DNA from: Siderastrea radians
Taxonomy: Eukaryota; Cnidaria; Anthozoa; Scleractinia; Rhizangiidae
Direction: 5' to 3'
Assembly: GCA_964017195.1 (NCBI GenBank)
Contig: OZ024897.1
Coordinates: 37,729,036 to 37,793,035, forward strand
DNA: 64,000 nt
Shown here: piece by piece, positions 46,020 to 57,544 of the stretch
Layout: the number at the start of each line of letters is the position of its first letter
Position numbering within the stretch: position 1 is the first letter of the stretch
Made by a program: the position numbers and the translations under genes
Notes under the pieces: generated by a model
The model's input: only the letters and a program-made list of their open reading frames with translations
The model's database searches: none
Told to the model about the DNA's origin: nothing

Positions 46020-47292
46020 TCAGCTTTTGTCGATTGTGCTAGCATAATTTTTGGCACTGATAATCTAGCAAACCGAGCATAATTTTTAGATTTTATCTAA
46101 ATTTAGCACTGCTAGCATAATCTGGCTTCTTGACTTTCACGAAATGAAAAAGTAAACGAAATTTCGTTTCGAATATACTTCTTTTTACTTATTCTGTTTT
46201 TAAAGGGGCATAGTCACGAGGATTTCGCAGATTTCTGGTCAAAACTGTGCTAAAATTATCGGTAGCTAACTTTATACATGCCCAATTGTGTTTGAACATT
46301 TAGAGGAATATATTAACTTAATTTCAATTAAGAGAAAACAAACCACGACCATTTAGTATCGATTCAATGTCAACACGCTGAAAGAATTTGAAAAGTTTAA
46401 CCTAATTTTTTCAAATTGCAATCCATTTCAATCTGTGCCATCCGTAGCAACAGACGACAGAAAATAGTTTCAGTGAAGTAATATAGTCTTTGGTAACAAA
46501 ACTAGACCATTAGGCCCCGCGCGTACGGCTCGGTTGTGAGCTGACTGAGCTCTAAGTCCTCGTCGTCGAGCACTTCCAGTTCCAGTTCAGGTAGTTGAGC
46601 AGCTGACAATGGTGTACAGAGAGCTTCAATTTCTCGGGGGTGTTTATTGTAACCGACCAAAGGAAAATATAGCGAAAGGGGTACGTCAGATACAAAAAAA
46701 CGTACGTCTTTATGAGCGAATCAAACAATTCCCAGAGGAAAGCAATGATAAGATTATTAGGCTCATCCTTAGTTTGACTATTTGACGAATCTTGATTGAG
46801 TTTATAGGTAAACAAAGATGAGCATTTTGCTGATGCTGAAGAATAACTGCAGATGATATGTAAAACATGTAACGACACATTGTTGGATATTTATTAAAAA
46901 CTAACTTGCAGTCACTAGATAAGGGTTTGTTCCTTGTTTTGTCTTTATTCGCCCTGTTGTGCCTTTATTTTGCTTAAAAACTAAGTAGCATAATTTTGAT
47001 GGTAGGAAGCATAATTTAGAAAAACGAGCACAATTTCGGCACAATTTCCAAAAATTCTGAGCACTGCTAGAAGTATAATCACTATTGTATAAAAGGTTTG
47101 TCAAAACTGTAACGGTCACTTTTGAAAATGTATGTTGACTAGCATACGAAACGTAAAGTTTATATAAAAATGCGTAAGCTTATAATGTTTATTACCGCTG
47201 TTTGTTTTTTATTTTTGATCAAGCTACGATGGCCCAGGAACAAAAGTCTTTATAATATGCCATTTTTACAAGCACAATCGACAGACGCCTAA
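46020..47292. mobile_element. Element with TCAGCTTTTGTCGATTGTGC ends, copy II
   Basis: Ends cttttgtcgattgtgctagc and, reversed, cgtctgtcgattgtgcttg. ctcccac on both sides (46013-46019 and 47293-47299) may be a 7-bp target duplication. The internal ends match copy I at 37974-39964. It lies just upstream of POMK exon 1. Confidence 0.6.
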
Positions 47293-47599
47293 CTCCCACC
47301 CCTCTGGGTTTTGTTGTTTGTACCACAGGAAAATGTTACAACAGCTTTCATTCCAAAACGAAATAAGCTGCTGTCACCTTAACGTATCAGCCAAACTTGC
47401 CCCATTCTGGAGATACCACAAAGGATCCCTACCTCCCAGTTTTTATTCATTTCTTAGTAGCTTCGGTCATGCCCTGCAATCTTCATATTGCTGCTTTTTC
47501 CTATTTCTCCCGCGTCTCGGATCACCACCTAGGAAATTCCGCCTCCCGCGCTATCTCTTTCCACCTCCCGTAGACTCCCTGCCCCCTTCTTTTCCAGGT

Positions 47600-47690
47600 T
47601 CTTGTCCCCTGTTCCTCCCCCTACCCCTCCCCCTACCCCTCCCCCTACCCCTCCCCCCTCCCCCTCCCCCCTCCCTCTCCCCCCGTATGG
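47600..47690. repeat. C-rich CCCCTACCCCTCC array
   Basis: Tandem cccctacccctcc units grade into a pure pyrimidine tract. The minus strand carries many G4-5 runs, so G-quadruplex formation is plausible. Confidence 0.8.
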
Positions 47691-47945
47691 CGTGTTGTAT
47701 CATTGGTGTAGTGCTCTATCTGAAGGTGGCTAACTCCCTCACTCCCACATTCAAACCTTGTTCATGTGGTTGCGTGGAGAAAATTCTGAAGTGAGACCAT
47801 TCAGATGATAAATAGAATTTTACCGAGCAGTACAGAGCTGTAGAACAGTTCGTCCTTTCATATTTTGCGATGACTTTTCCGGGAAAATTTTGATTGTTTT
47901 GAGCTCGGGTGATCTTGGGAATGGAAAGTTTAGTCGAGTTTAGAA

Positions 47946-47998
47946 ACAGCAACGACAACAACAACAACAACAACAAAAATAACGACAACAACAAAAAT
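47946..47998. repeat. (AAC)n microsatellite
   Basis: acaacaacaacaacaac units with a few gac and aaat interruptions. Confidence 0.8.
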
Positions 47999-48277
47999 CA
48001 TTCCATGTCTACTTACAGAACAAATCAGGATCGCAAACATAAGTGCACGGAGCTGGCTAAAAGAATAAAGCTTTAATTGCGGTGAATGGCAAACTTCAAT
48101 TCTCATTTCACGGATATTGTCTAACATCAGATCACGTTTTGCAACGCGTCACTTAAGCGGCCTTCACACGACAAACTAAAGTTTGCAAACTCGTGTTGGC
48201 AAACTTTAAAAAGTTGGCAAACTCATGCCTTCACACGTCAAACTCGCGTCAACTCAAAACACACGCCAATTTGCAAC

Positions 48278-48530
48278 ATGGCAGACATAGTCCAATGGCA
48301 CTCGCAGCGCAGAGTTGCCGCTTGTGTCTTACTATTATTTTGTGTTAAACGCCGGAGAAAGAACAGGAAGCGTTGGCGAAAGAGGCTGATTTGGACGAAG
48401 CCGTATATTTCCAGAAATCCCTCCCTTGGCGTGTACAATACTCTCGTCCAAGAGCTTCGCGCCGAAGATACCGCCGCGTTTAAAAATTTTCTGCGAATGG
48501 ATCAAAATTGTTTAAGATTTGTGTCCTTAT
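48278..48530 (+). pseudogene. Harbinger transposase N-terminal stub
   Basis: An 83-codon frame starting MADIVQWHSQRR and containing a basic stretch RRRKNRKRWRKR, then SLGVYNTLVQELRAEDTAAF and NFLRMDQN. This matches the N-terminus of HARBI1-type transposases. The DDE catalytic domain is absent because the element is internally deleted. Confidence 0.7.
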
Positions 48531-48618
48531 AGGATGGCGATGAAACGTCCCAAACAGCAGGATTATTGTGTATTTCTTCAATAAATTTGAACGTCGCATC
48601 GCGATCTTCGTCCGCCAT
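48502..48618 (-). pseudogene. MADF-like Harbinger accessory protein, N-terminal stub
   Basis: A short minus frame of about 38 codons starts MADEDRDATFKFIEEIHN and continues NPAVWDVSSPSYKD. That is the first helix and loop of a MADF/Myb-SANT-like domain, the second protein of many Harbinger elements. It stops right at the deletion joint, overlapping the end of the transposase stub. Confidence 0.6.
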
Positions 48619-48899
48619 CTTGTGAAGTGTCACGCAAATCACGTGACTAAAGCGCGTATTTTGATTGGTTGAAAGATAGCAACACACATTTGCCAATCGT
48701 TCACACGTCAAATTCGAGTTTGCCAACGCGAAAAAGTTGGCGAAAAAGTTGGCGAGAATAGAGACAAGTTCTATTTGTCGCCAACAGTTTGCCAACATGT
48801 TTGCCAACTGTTTTTGTGCCGTTCACACACACCAACTTGAGTTTGCCAACACGAGTTTGCAAACTTAAGTTTGTCGTGTGAAGGCCCCTTTATACAGTA

Positions 48900-51450
48900 T
48901 AGTTCACGGAAGAGCGGCACGGGAAAATACTCACGAAAACACTATAACCCTCTATCTCATTCACAATAAATCAATACAGTGTAACTTTAGAAGAGAAATT
49001 TCGGTGTGTATAGTTTATGAGAAATGAGAAACTGCTGTCAACTGATCTAAAATGTTGACTTTTCACTATTGTTGACTAAATCTTGTTGTTTGAACATGTG
49101 TCCGATTCCTGTATGTTTCTAGGCTGTAAAACAAACTTATCAGTTTTGAATACACAATTAGAGATTTACTTATGAAAGTATTACTTTTGCAAAACCAAGT
49201 AAATCCGGCTCTCTGCGTCTGGTTCAAGTGACTGTTGTGAACATGGTCTAATCAGTGAACATCACATAAATTGAAAAAGCAACTTCTTGTTTTAAGAGAA
49301 GCAACAAAATACAAGAAATCCACGGGTCCGTCACATCATAAGGGCAGTTCTGATTTTGTTAAATTTCCAATACGATAAAATGAAAACGATCTTAGTGTAA
49401 CCTAGCTAATTTAAAAAGGCGAGAAATAGAGAAACCTCCTAAAAGTACCTTTAGACGATTAAAGACTATAGAAACGTTCGACCCCTGGCTTTGTGCAGAC
49501 TTCTCGTAATTCAGTCTAGCATACCCAGTTTAGAGATGAATTTAATGCACACAAACGAAGCATCCTTCGGCAAGGTTGTTTGCTCGCGTTGACAGGTGAA
49601 CAACTGTTTCCTTGCTGAATTTTTCTTCACGAGTTTCCTTATTTGAACAACGAAAGCTGTCTACTCTTTTGTAAATGCCAAAGAAGAGCATACGTAACGC
49701 TTGCAAAAAGTATACTTTAAATACTTTGATATCTTGACAACAAGAACACCAGCCGTCTGTTCTCGTTTATGTGTAAAGAGACGCGAAATTTTTTGATAGA
49801 TTAAAAGTCTTTTAAATCTAAAATCATTGAAACGAAGACCAAAAATTTGCCACAATGGCAAAACTTCAGAAGAACCGTTGACTAGTTAAAGAATAAGAAA
49901 TTTGCATATTGCAGTTCGCACTTTGCATGTAAGTGAAATTTATTCGAAAGACCATGTATGTAAACTGGGGGAGTTCTCGCTTTCTAATTGCTATTGCTTT
50001 CAATCTGACAAAGGGCACTTAGCAACGAAAAAAAAAACATTTTATTCATCCCTTTTTTGAGAATAAGAAATTTGCAAGAACCAATGGACTGTCTTGAAAT
50101 TCTGTTCGTAAAAGACAACTTGCTTGTGAATGCTTTTGAAGTGAATCATTGGCTGCAAAGTCTTGATTTCAGGGACGCATGAGAATATATTTTCCAATAC
50201 CGGCTGACCGGATCCCATTTTCTTTGCTCAATTTTCTGCTCCCCGAACCCTAAAGCGTGAACAGTTTTGATCTCTGTTCCCACAAGACTTGTTGATCACG
50301 TTCCCGTCGCTCCAAAAGCTTGAGATCCCTTGAACCCATACCCGCTGACCCCTGAATCTATATGACTCGGTTACGAACCTGTTTAATTCAACATTTTGGA
50401 GCCAATTATTTTCTGAATATCGCAACTCGGTAAGGGTCGCAGTATATTACAATGCAACATCTATTAAAGTCCCCGAACAAGAATATTGTTTTGTTCATAG
50501 CCCGGTTTTCAAGGAACAAAGGCGCCATAAACTCCATTTAAGAGACCTTTTTAAACCTAAAAACATTTACTGACTGGCACTTTAATTTTTTCTAACGTAA
50601 CGAACGTGACGGGTGATGGGTGACGATTGTTTAATTGTCAATATGCATCCCAACACATGTATTATCAAAGCCAATATTGTTTTCGTTCCGATTTTGGTTT
50701 CTGTTAACTGCGCTATTTTTGTTTCCCAAAAATCTAAGCGAATGCTCTGAAATATGAAGCAGCCATAACCAAAGATTCGATCATGTTCAGCACACGGTAG
50801 AAGCCGGTAGGCAATCTGAATAATTGACCTACCAAATGGGTACAAAGCAAAGCGATTAATTCAGAGGCGTCGATTTTTAATTCGCAACATCATGATACCG
50901 TGATTGCCAGCACGATATTTAGAAAAAAGCGATTGAATTAATAATCAGCTCAATGATCGAGCATGAATACTCCCTTTTTGAAATGTCACTAATGGCTGAA
51001 ATGATTCTCAACTACCATTTATCAAAATAACAAAAAATTACGAGCTTACCATCGTTCGCGTGGATACGTCATTCCGTGGTGTGCTTGGAGTGTAAATGAC
51101 TTAAGAAGGCTCTTCTGTGTTTAAGGGAGCGTATCAAGAAATTGCGCATGTCTAGGTTCAAAAGAATTGAAGATACATACTACAGCAATAAAGCGAACAT
51201 CGAAGCACCTCACCTTGGCACTGTTTTATAAACATGTACAAACCTTACATGTATGTTTTCGAAGAAGGGAAATTCTATAGGTATTGACATTATTTTACTC
51301 GCCTGTGCCCAGGAGTTTGAATTATGTTTCAAAGAAATTCAAATAAGTCGACGCTAGCTGACTGACTTCTCCTTAGCTCAACCATCCGTGTTCCATTACG
51401 AGACGGAGAGGCGCGTAAACATGCTAGCAAGAATGCATTTTTGGCATACA
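48900..51450. other. Intergenic stretch, nothing recognised
   Basis: AT-rich sequence with only short frames and no splice-bordered coding block, transposon terminus or tandem repeat that I could support. Confidence 0.45.
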
Positions 51451-51606
51451 CAACGTTCTTTTAAACTACTTTGTGACTTTCTTCCTCAAACCTGAATTCG
51501 TAGAGACTTCGTTCTAGTTCAAATAGAAAATTAAATGAAAGAGAAATGAAAATACAAGGGGAATACACCGTCCTATGCTGACGTTCAACATAAATCAAGC
51601 TTTTGA

Positions 51607-51607
51607 C

Positions 51608-51666
<59 letters not shown>

Positions 51667-52047
51667 AGCCTTGAGATAAACAGTAATAACATTTGCAGCT
51701 GGCCTTTAAGTTTATAAAGTCAAATGTCCTCAGCTTTATGTAAAAGTCCCTCAACTTAGTCGATTGCTTAATATATGAAGGTAGCTCATTCCACAAATGC
51801 GACATTTTATAAGTGAATGAATTATGGTAGTAACGATTATGATAGGAGGGTTGAACAAGATTATGACCACTATTCCTTAAATTATAATAAGACTTACGAT
51901 GCTCGAATAAGTTAGGGATGAAATCAGGTCCATTTTCCTTTATACATTTAAAGAGTAAGATGAGGGATTGATTGTACCTTCTATATTCAAGTGATTGCAT
52001 GTTTACAATAGACAATATGGAATTGTAATCTACGCTATTACCTAAAT
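51607..52047 (-). mobile_element. 3' fragment of a second non-LTR retrotransposon with (TTTA)n tail
   Basis: The frame 52015 to about 51690 encodes the conserved C-terminal end of a LINE polymerase: RRYNQSLILLFKCIKENG, HRKSYYNLRNSGHNL, MSHLWNELPSYIKQ and LRDFYIKLRTF. About 15 TTTA units follow (51607-51667, plus strand AAAT), likely its tail. The foldback element starts at the 5' side, so the rest of the LINE is missing. Confidence 0.7.
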
Positions 52048-52400
52048 TTAAGGTGGTTCGCGGCTATTTATTAGCGCAGAGATTCCATTTTGTAGATCGA
52101 ATTTTCGGCAAGAAAGCGTTAACCGATTTCAGTGATCTTTGGTATTCTAAACAAAGAACGTTTGATTTTACAAAACTTTTATTTTCAGGGCAAACAACTT
52201 CAACGATTACGAGAAACAAGCACTATTCCAAGACTACGCTTTTCAGGAAAACGCAAATATTTCCATTAAACAAAGATAGATTTTTCTCTAATTAAGCTCG
52301 ATAATTTCTAAGACTTCAAGGTATTTTTTTAAAATTTTTTTTAAAATTTTTTTTTTAAATTAATTTTTATTAAATAGAGCAAAGTAATACAATGTGCAAT

Positions 52401-52600
52401 NNNNNNNNNNNNNNNNNNNNNNNNNNNNNNNNNNNNNNNNNNNNNNNNNNNNNNNNNNNNNNNNNNNNNNNNNNNNNNNNNNNNNNNNNNNNNNNNNNNN
52501 NNNNNNNNNNNNNNNNNNNNNNNNNNNNNNNNNNNNNNNNNNNNNNNNNNNNNNNNNNNNNNNNNNNNNNNNNNNNNNNNNNNNNNNNNNNNNNNNNNNN
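52401..52600. other. Assembly gap (200 N)
   Basis: 200 unknown bases in the 3' region of the L1/Tx1-type LINE, next to its A-rich tail. Confidence 0.9.
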
Positions 52601-52686
52601 GATAAGTACAAATATCCTCGTAGTACATGGATGAACAGTGCGTAAAAAGAAAAAGAAGCAGAAAAAAAAAAAGGAAATTAAGAAAA

Positions 52687-55600
52687 TCAGATGAAATTCT
52701 TCCACTTATTGTTGAAGTGTTCCAGCTGTTTGTTTTTGAGAGCAATTTGTTGGAGGGTATCGATCTTGCTCTTTAAGAAAGCAGGGAAGCTGTCAAAAAT
52801 CACTGAGGCGTTGTCCTGAATGCAGCAAAAGATAAAATATTTAGCAACGAGGGCAACATAATTTAAACTGTCCTTAAATTGCGTGTTATTGTACCATCCA
52901 TATATAACATTGCGTTCGCTCAGATCGAAAGTTTGAAGGGTTTTTTCAAACCACCAATTTTGGAAAGCATGCCAAAAAGTAGAGATTACAGTACACTGGA
53001 AAAGCATATGGGAAAGTGTTTCTGGGAGTGCATAGCATAACCGACAAGTGTCGGACTCCGACAACTTCGCACGAAACAGGGAACATCTCGTAGGAAGGAT
53101 GTTATGTATGATTTTGTACTGAAACATTTGTAAATTAACTTCTCGTGTTATTAAGAAAGGCAGCTTGTAGACATTGGTTAAGCTTTCTTTAGAAAAACCG
53201 TAACGCAAAATTCTTGTTTCAGCTGTGGGCGCTTGGAAGAAATGGTCTAGGATGGCCGCATAAGCAGAATGAGTAGTGATATTCTTGGGCGAGGATTCCT
53301 GGGAACTATTTCCACTCGAGGTGGAAGAATTTGTGGATTTTAGCTTACGTCTCCAACTAGAGGGGATGGCATTTATTAGCCCATAATATGTGGTAAAAGG
53401 GACTTGCAGGTGGAATTTCCGTTGAAATTTGTCGAGTGATAGGAAGGTGAAGTCAACATCAAGTAGGTCCTGGATGCGTATGATTCCGCTACGATACCAA
53501 TGTTTGACAAAAATTGTGCTTTTGTTTATTAATATATTGCTGTTATTCCAGATTATTTCGTTCTGAGCCTGTGTCATATCTTCAGAAAACATAGGTCTAT
53601 AGTCCTGCCAGTACTTTAACACAGAATGATAAAAAGGAGGTAGGCCGTGTAGCTGGAGTAAATTTAAGTCGTAACGGCAGTCTAATAAAAAGGCAAAGCC
53701 GCCAAGATGGCTCAAAGCGTACTCTGGTATGACCTTCCAAGCAGCGTCAGAGTTTTGACATATTCTTTGAATCCAGGCAATTTTTAGGGCAATTTCCATT
53801 AAACCAAAATCCATCATTTTAAGGCCGCCGTTAGCTTTCTCTCCAATGATTGTGGGTTTTTTTTATTTTCGGAGGTTTGCCTTCCCAGATAAAGTCAAAA
53901 ATCATTTTGTTGGCTGCATCAATAACATGCGGCGGCAAATATAAATTGGAAGAATTAAAAATTAATTTGGACAAAGCTAACGTCTTCACGATGTTAATCT
54001 TTCCAATTAGCGTGAGTCTTCTGCATTTCCAAATGTTCAATATTTTTTCCATGCTTCGTAACTTGTCATCAAAATTTAACTTATCAGCTTTAAGCGTGTT
54101 ATACGAGAAGAAAACACCTAGCGCGCAAATGGGGTCTTCTGGCCACTTAAAATTGAAAGGGGTGTCACGGCTGTCTTTCCAGCAGCCTAGCCACAAAGCT
54201 TCAGTTTTAGAGGTATTAACTTGCAAGCCGGAAATAGATCTAAATTTCTCTAGCATATTTAGTAGATGCAAGATTGAATCGGTGTCGTTAACAAAGACAG
54301 TAGTGTCATCAGCATACATACTGATTTTTATTTCTTTATTTCCAATTGTGATTCCTTTAATAAGCGCGTGGCGTTTGACAGCTCTTGCAAGAAGTTCAAG
54401 GCCGATAACGAACAACAGTCCAGATAGTGGACAGCCCTGTCTCACACCGCGTTTTATGGAAAAAAAGCGTGAAGCGTGTCCGTTGTTTAGAACGCAGCTA
54501 GAGATGTCAGTATGAAGAATCTTGAACCAATGTAAAAGTTAGGCCCGCAATTAAAGTGGGTAAGAGCTTTTTCTAAGTAATGCCATTCAATGGTGTCAAA
54601 AGCCTTGCGAAAATCGAGAAAGACGGCAATTCCTGGCAGATTTTCTTTCTCGGTGTAAAACATCAGATCTTGTATTAATCGAATGTTTTCGCCAATATAT
54701 CGCCCTTTCACGTAGCCTGTTTGGTCTGGATTTATCAATTTGGGTAAAACCTTTTCTAGACGTTTCGCCAAAATTTTAGTAAGAATTTTATAATCAACAT
54801 TTAACAGAGAAATTGGCCTAAGATTTTCAAGGATAGTTTTATCTTTGTTCTTTTTCGGAATAAGAGAAATTATTCCACGCCTTTGAGATATCGATAGGGA
54901 GCCGTTTTGAAAAGCGTAATTAAAGCTACCAACGATTGAGCTTTGCAATTCAGGCCAGAAGTATCTCAAAAATTCGGCGGGGAGCCCGTCTGTACCGGGC
55001 GTTTTATCCGCAGAGAAATCTTTCAGAGCATTTAGCGCTTCTCTTTGTGTTATAAGCCCTTCACACAAAGCTTGTTCGTCCTCGGACAAAGTGGGAGTGC
55101 TGTTAAGGTTAAAAAAGACGTCACTCTCTTGTGCGTCCTGAGAGTCGGATACTTGCGATTGATAGAGTGTTTCATAAAATTTCTTTTGTTCCTCTAAAAT
55201 GTCGAATTGATTTGTTGTAAAAGAACCGTCATTTAGCTTCAGTTTGGTAACAGATTTTCTTGAGTAATTTCTTTTTTCAAGACTATAAAAATATTTATTA
55301 TTGCGTTCACCATGTTCGTGCCATCTGGTTCGGCTTCTGAGAATCGCTCCCCGTGTTTTATGTGCCATTATCTTTTCTAGACGAGCTTTGGTAGAGTTGA
55401 GCTCACAAAGGATTTGCCTGTTGTTTCTGTTTTTTTCCGCCCTCGTGATTAGTTCGTTTATTTTATTTTGAAGGATTTTTTCTTCATCCCGACATCTCCG
55501 AGCTTTAATTTTGGCGTATTTAACGGTGAATCCTCTGATCTCCATTTTAATAAGGTCCCAACGTAAACCCAGATCCTCGACAGTTTCATATTTACTTTTA

Positions 55601-56457
55601 AATTCTAGAATGTTTTCACGTAATTGGGAAACATATCGATTGTCTTCAAGCAGAGAAGAATTGAATTTCCAAAAACCAGGTCCTTTATTTTGTTTAAATT
55701 CCTCGGCAATAAGATTAATTTGCACGGCGGAGTGGTCTGTGTTAGGAGCAAAATTTATACAGCAGTCCGACGCGTACAGTAGTTACACAGTTCATTAGAA
55801 ATCAAAAAGTAATCTAGACGACATTGCACTTTAAAGGACTTGTCTCTCCACGTGAATTGCCTCGCGTCAGGGTTTAGAGAGCGCCAAATGTCGCAAAGGT
55901 TATATAGCTCACATAGCTTATTTATTTCGTTGATAACTGAAAGCTTTCTTGTGACAGGGTTCCCACCTTCTTAATTTATCTCGCTGCGTTAAAGCACAGT
56001 TAAAGTCACCGCCAATAATTAAGTTTTCATGCGGGTATTCCTGAAGTTGATCTTGTAGCTCTTTAAAGAAGTGAACTTGTTGATTTATATCATTGGGAGA
56101 GTAGATATTAACTAAAACGAGATGGGAATCATCAATTGTTAATTTTGCGATAACGAATCTACCGTTTTTGTCTTGACCGATTTTCTCAATCTTACAGTCT
56201 AACTTAGGGTTTAACAGAATCATAACACCTTTGCTGTGGCTGGTCCCGTGCTTAAACAACACTTTCCCTCCCCATTCCGCTTCCCAGATTTTTGCAGTAT
56301 CACTAGAGCTGTATGTTTCTTGAAGGAATGTGAAGTCTTTGTTCTGTTTATGCAGCCATCTGAAAAGCGCGCGCCTTTTTATCGATTTATTAAGACCTCT
56401 TACATTGATAGTGATACCCTTTAAATTGAAAGCGCTGATTGAAGAAAAGTACAGCAT
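52687..56457 (-). pseudogene. LINE ORF2p remnant (endonuclease, reverse transcriptase, Cys-rich end)
   Basis: Successive minus-strand frames carry an APE endonuclease, a non-LTR reverse transcriptase and a Cys/His knuckle. Homology continues across three frame changes (about 55975, 54528 and 53860, the last in a T/A homopolymer) and one in-frame stop near 55755 (just after CTRRTAV). It would act in target-primed reverse transcription if intact. Confidence 0.85.
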
Positions 56458-56890
56458 ATAACACAGAACAAAGCAAGTGTAATTTTGACAGCTTTCTCCC
56501 TATGGAACTAAAACATTTGTTAGCAACTTTTGGCAAAAAAACCTTTTGTAAAGAAGAATTTGGAAGAATTTGCATATATTTGACGCGTATGAAATACAAG
56601 TGCGAAAATAAGAAACCTGTATACAGAAAGTCTAAATAAACCGGTTACGAACATAAATTTAACGACGTTTACAGAAGTAAAGAAAAATAAAATAAAATAG
56701 GCTCTTGTGGCCTGAACGCAAGATAGCAAGTGGGTATGCGTGATGGTCACGTTAACGTAATCTTAAAGTTCCGGTGTTCCGCTTTTTAGAAAATACTGGT
56801 AAAGTAGTTTATAGAATAAAGATCAATCTCTGTGTATCAAAGATTTTTGTCTTAAGACGTAAATTTACTAATTACTCACTGACATGATCA

Positions 56891-57544
56891 TCAAGGTGCA
56901 CAGTTTGGGATTTCTTCAGCATCTTCTGGCGGTTCCTCGCTGGAATTGTTTGATGACTCAGTGCAAAGCCATCGTTTGGGAATGTTGTAGTGTAAATAAT
57001 GTTTGCCGTTTACAATAAGCTTGTCACCAATAACTGACGCTTTGTTTCTAGGATTTATGGCTCTGGCCTTCTTCATTGCTGGGACAAGGATCTTTTTCCT
57101 GATGTCTTGCACCCTCTTAGGAAGATCTTCACCGATGTTGACTTGGGAATCTTTTAGGTTGCGGCGGAATTTCCATACTTTGTCACGGTCGCTTCGACAT
57201 GTGAACCGAGCTATTATAGGTCTTGGTCGACCTCGACTTTGCTTTCCAAGTCGGTGTACGCCACAAAATTTGAATTGCTCGACATCCTCACGATCGATTT
57301 TGAGGTCGTTTGTAAGCACGCCGCGGATAACAGTAGTGCAGTCTTCGTCAGGTCGTTCGGGAACTTTATAAAAAATCATGTTCCATCTACGGCTGTAGAT
57401 TTCCTGCCTGATGAGCTCGTCATCGTGGAGGGCTTGCTCTTGCTCACACTCTGCTAAGCGGTCGAAGGCGTCTGCCTGATCTTTCTGGGTGAATTCGAGC
57501 GAGCGTTGAAGGTCGTTAATGCTGGACTTAAGCTGCTTTATCTC
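56891..57544 (-). pseudogene. LINE ORF1p remnant (coiled coil plus RRM and C-terminal domain)
   Basis: An open frame runs from the TSD without a start codon. It begins with a heptad-like stretch LEIKQLKSSINDLQRSLEF, then QEIYSRRWNMIFYKVPE leading into an RRM-like domain with FCGVHRLGKQSRGRPRPII, and ends EIPNCAP. This matches L1-type ORF1p, an RNA-binding trimer that packages LINE RNA. The natural N-terminus is missing. Confidence 0.8.

Larger units (their letters stand above)
48157..48888. mobile_element. Internally deleted PIF/Harbinger-type DNA transposon
   Basis: Terminal inverted repeats of more than 40 bp start GCGGCCTTCACACGACAAAC on the left and read GTTTGTCGTGTGAAGGCC on the right, with further AGTTTGCAAACT / GTTGGCAAACT subterminal repeats. 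Inside are two N-terminal coding stubs facing each other. The plus frame 48278-48530 resembles a Harbinger transposase start (ISRNPSLGVYNTLVQEL, FKNFLRMD). The minus frame 48618-48502 resembles a MADF/SANT-type partner (FKFIEEIHNNPAVWDVSSPS). The middle of the element has been lost. The flanking duplication is not clear. Confidence 0.75.
52325..57544 (-). mobile_element. L1/Tx1-type LINE, 5'-truncated, with 15-bp TSD
   Basis: The minus strand reads an ORF1 remnant with a coiled coil and RRM-like region (57544-56891), then an APE-type endonuclease (56457 to about 55740: NVRGL, FLQETYSS, NIYSPND, GGDFNC). A reverse transcriptase follows (55725-53831: DKTPGTDGLPAEF, FLDFRKAFDTIEW, RQGCPLSG, YADDTTVFV), then a C-terminal domain with a CCHC-like motif CRLC...HMLFQC (53817-52687). 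An A-rich tail follows. The 15 bases aagacttcaaggtat stand at 52310-52324 and 57545-57559. ORF1 starts directly at the TSD with no ATG, so the element was truncated on insertion. Frameshifts near 55975, 54528 and 53860 and a stop near 55755 show it is inactive. The gap 52401-52600 lies in its 3' end. Confidence 0.9.

Noticed and set aside
47318..47794. 158-codon plus-strand frame rich in Pro/Leu
   Set aside because: Most of it is translated CCCCTACCCCTCC repeat.
53850..54515. 221-codon plus-strand frame
   Set aside because: Antisense to the LINE reverse transcriptase on the minus strand.
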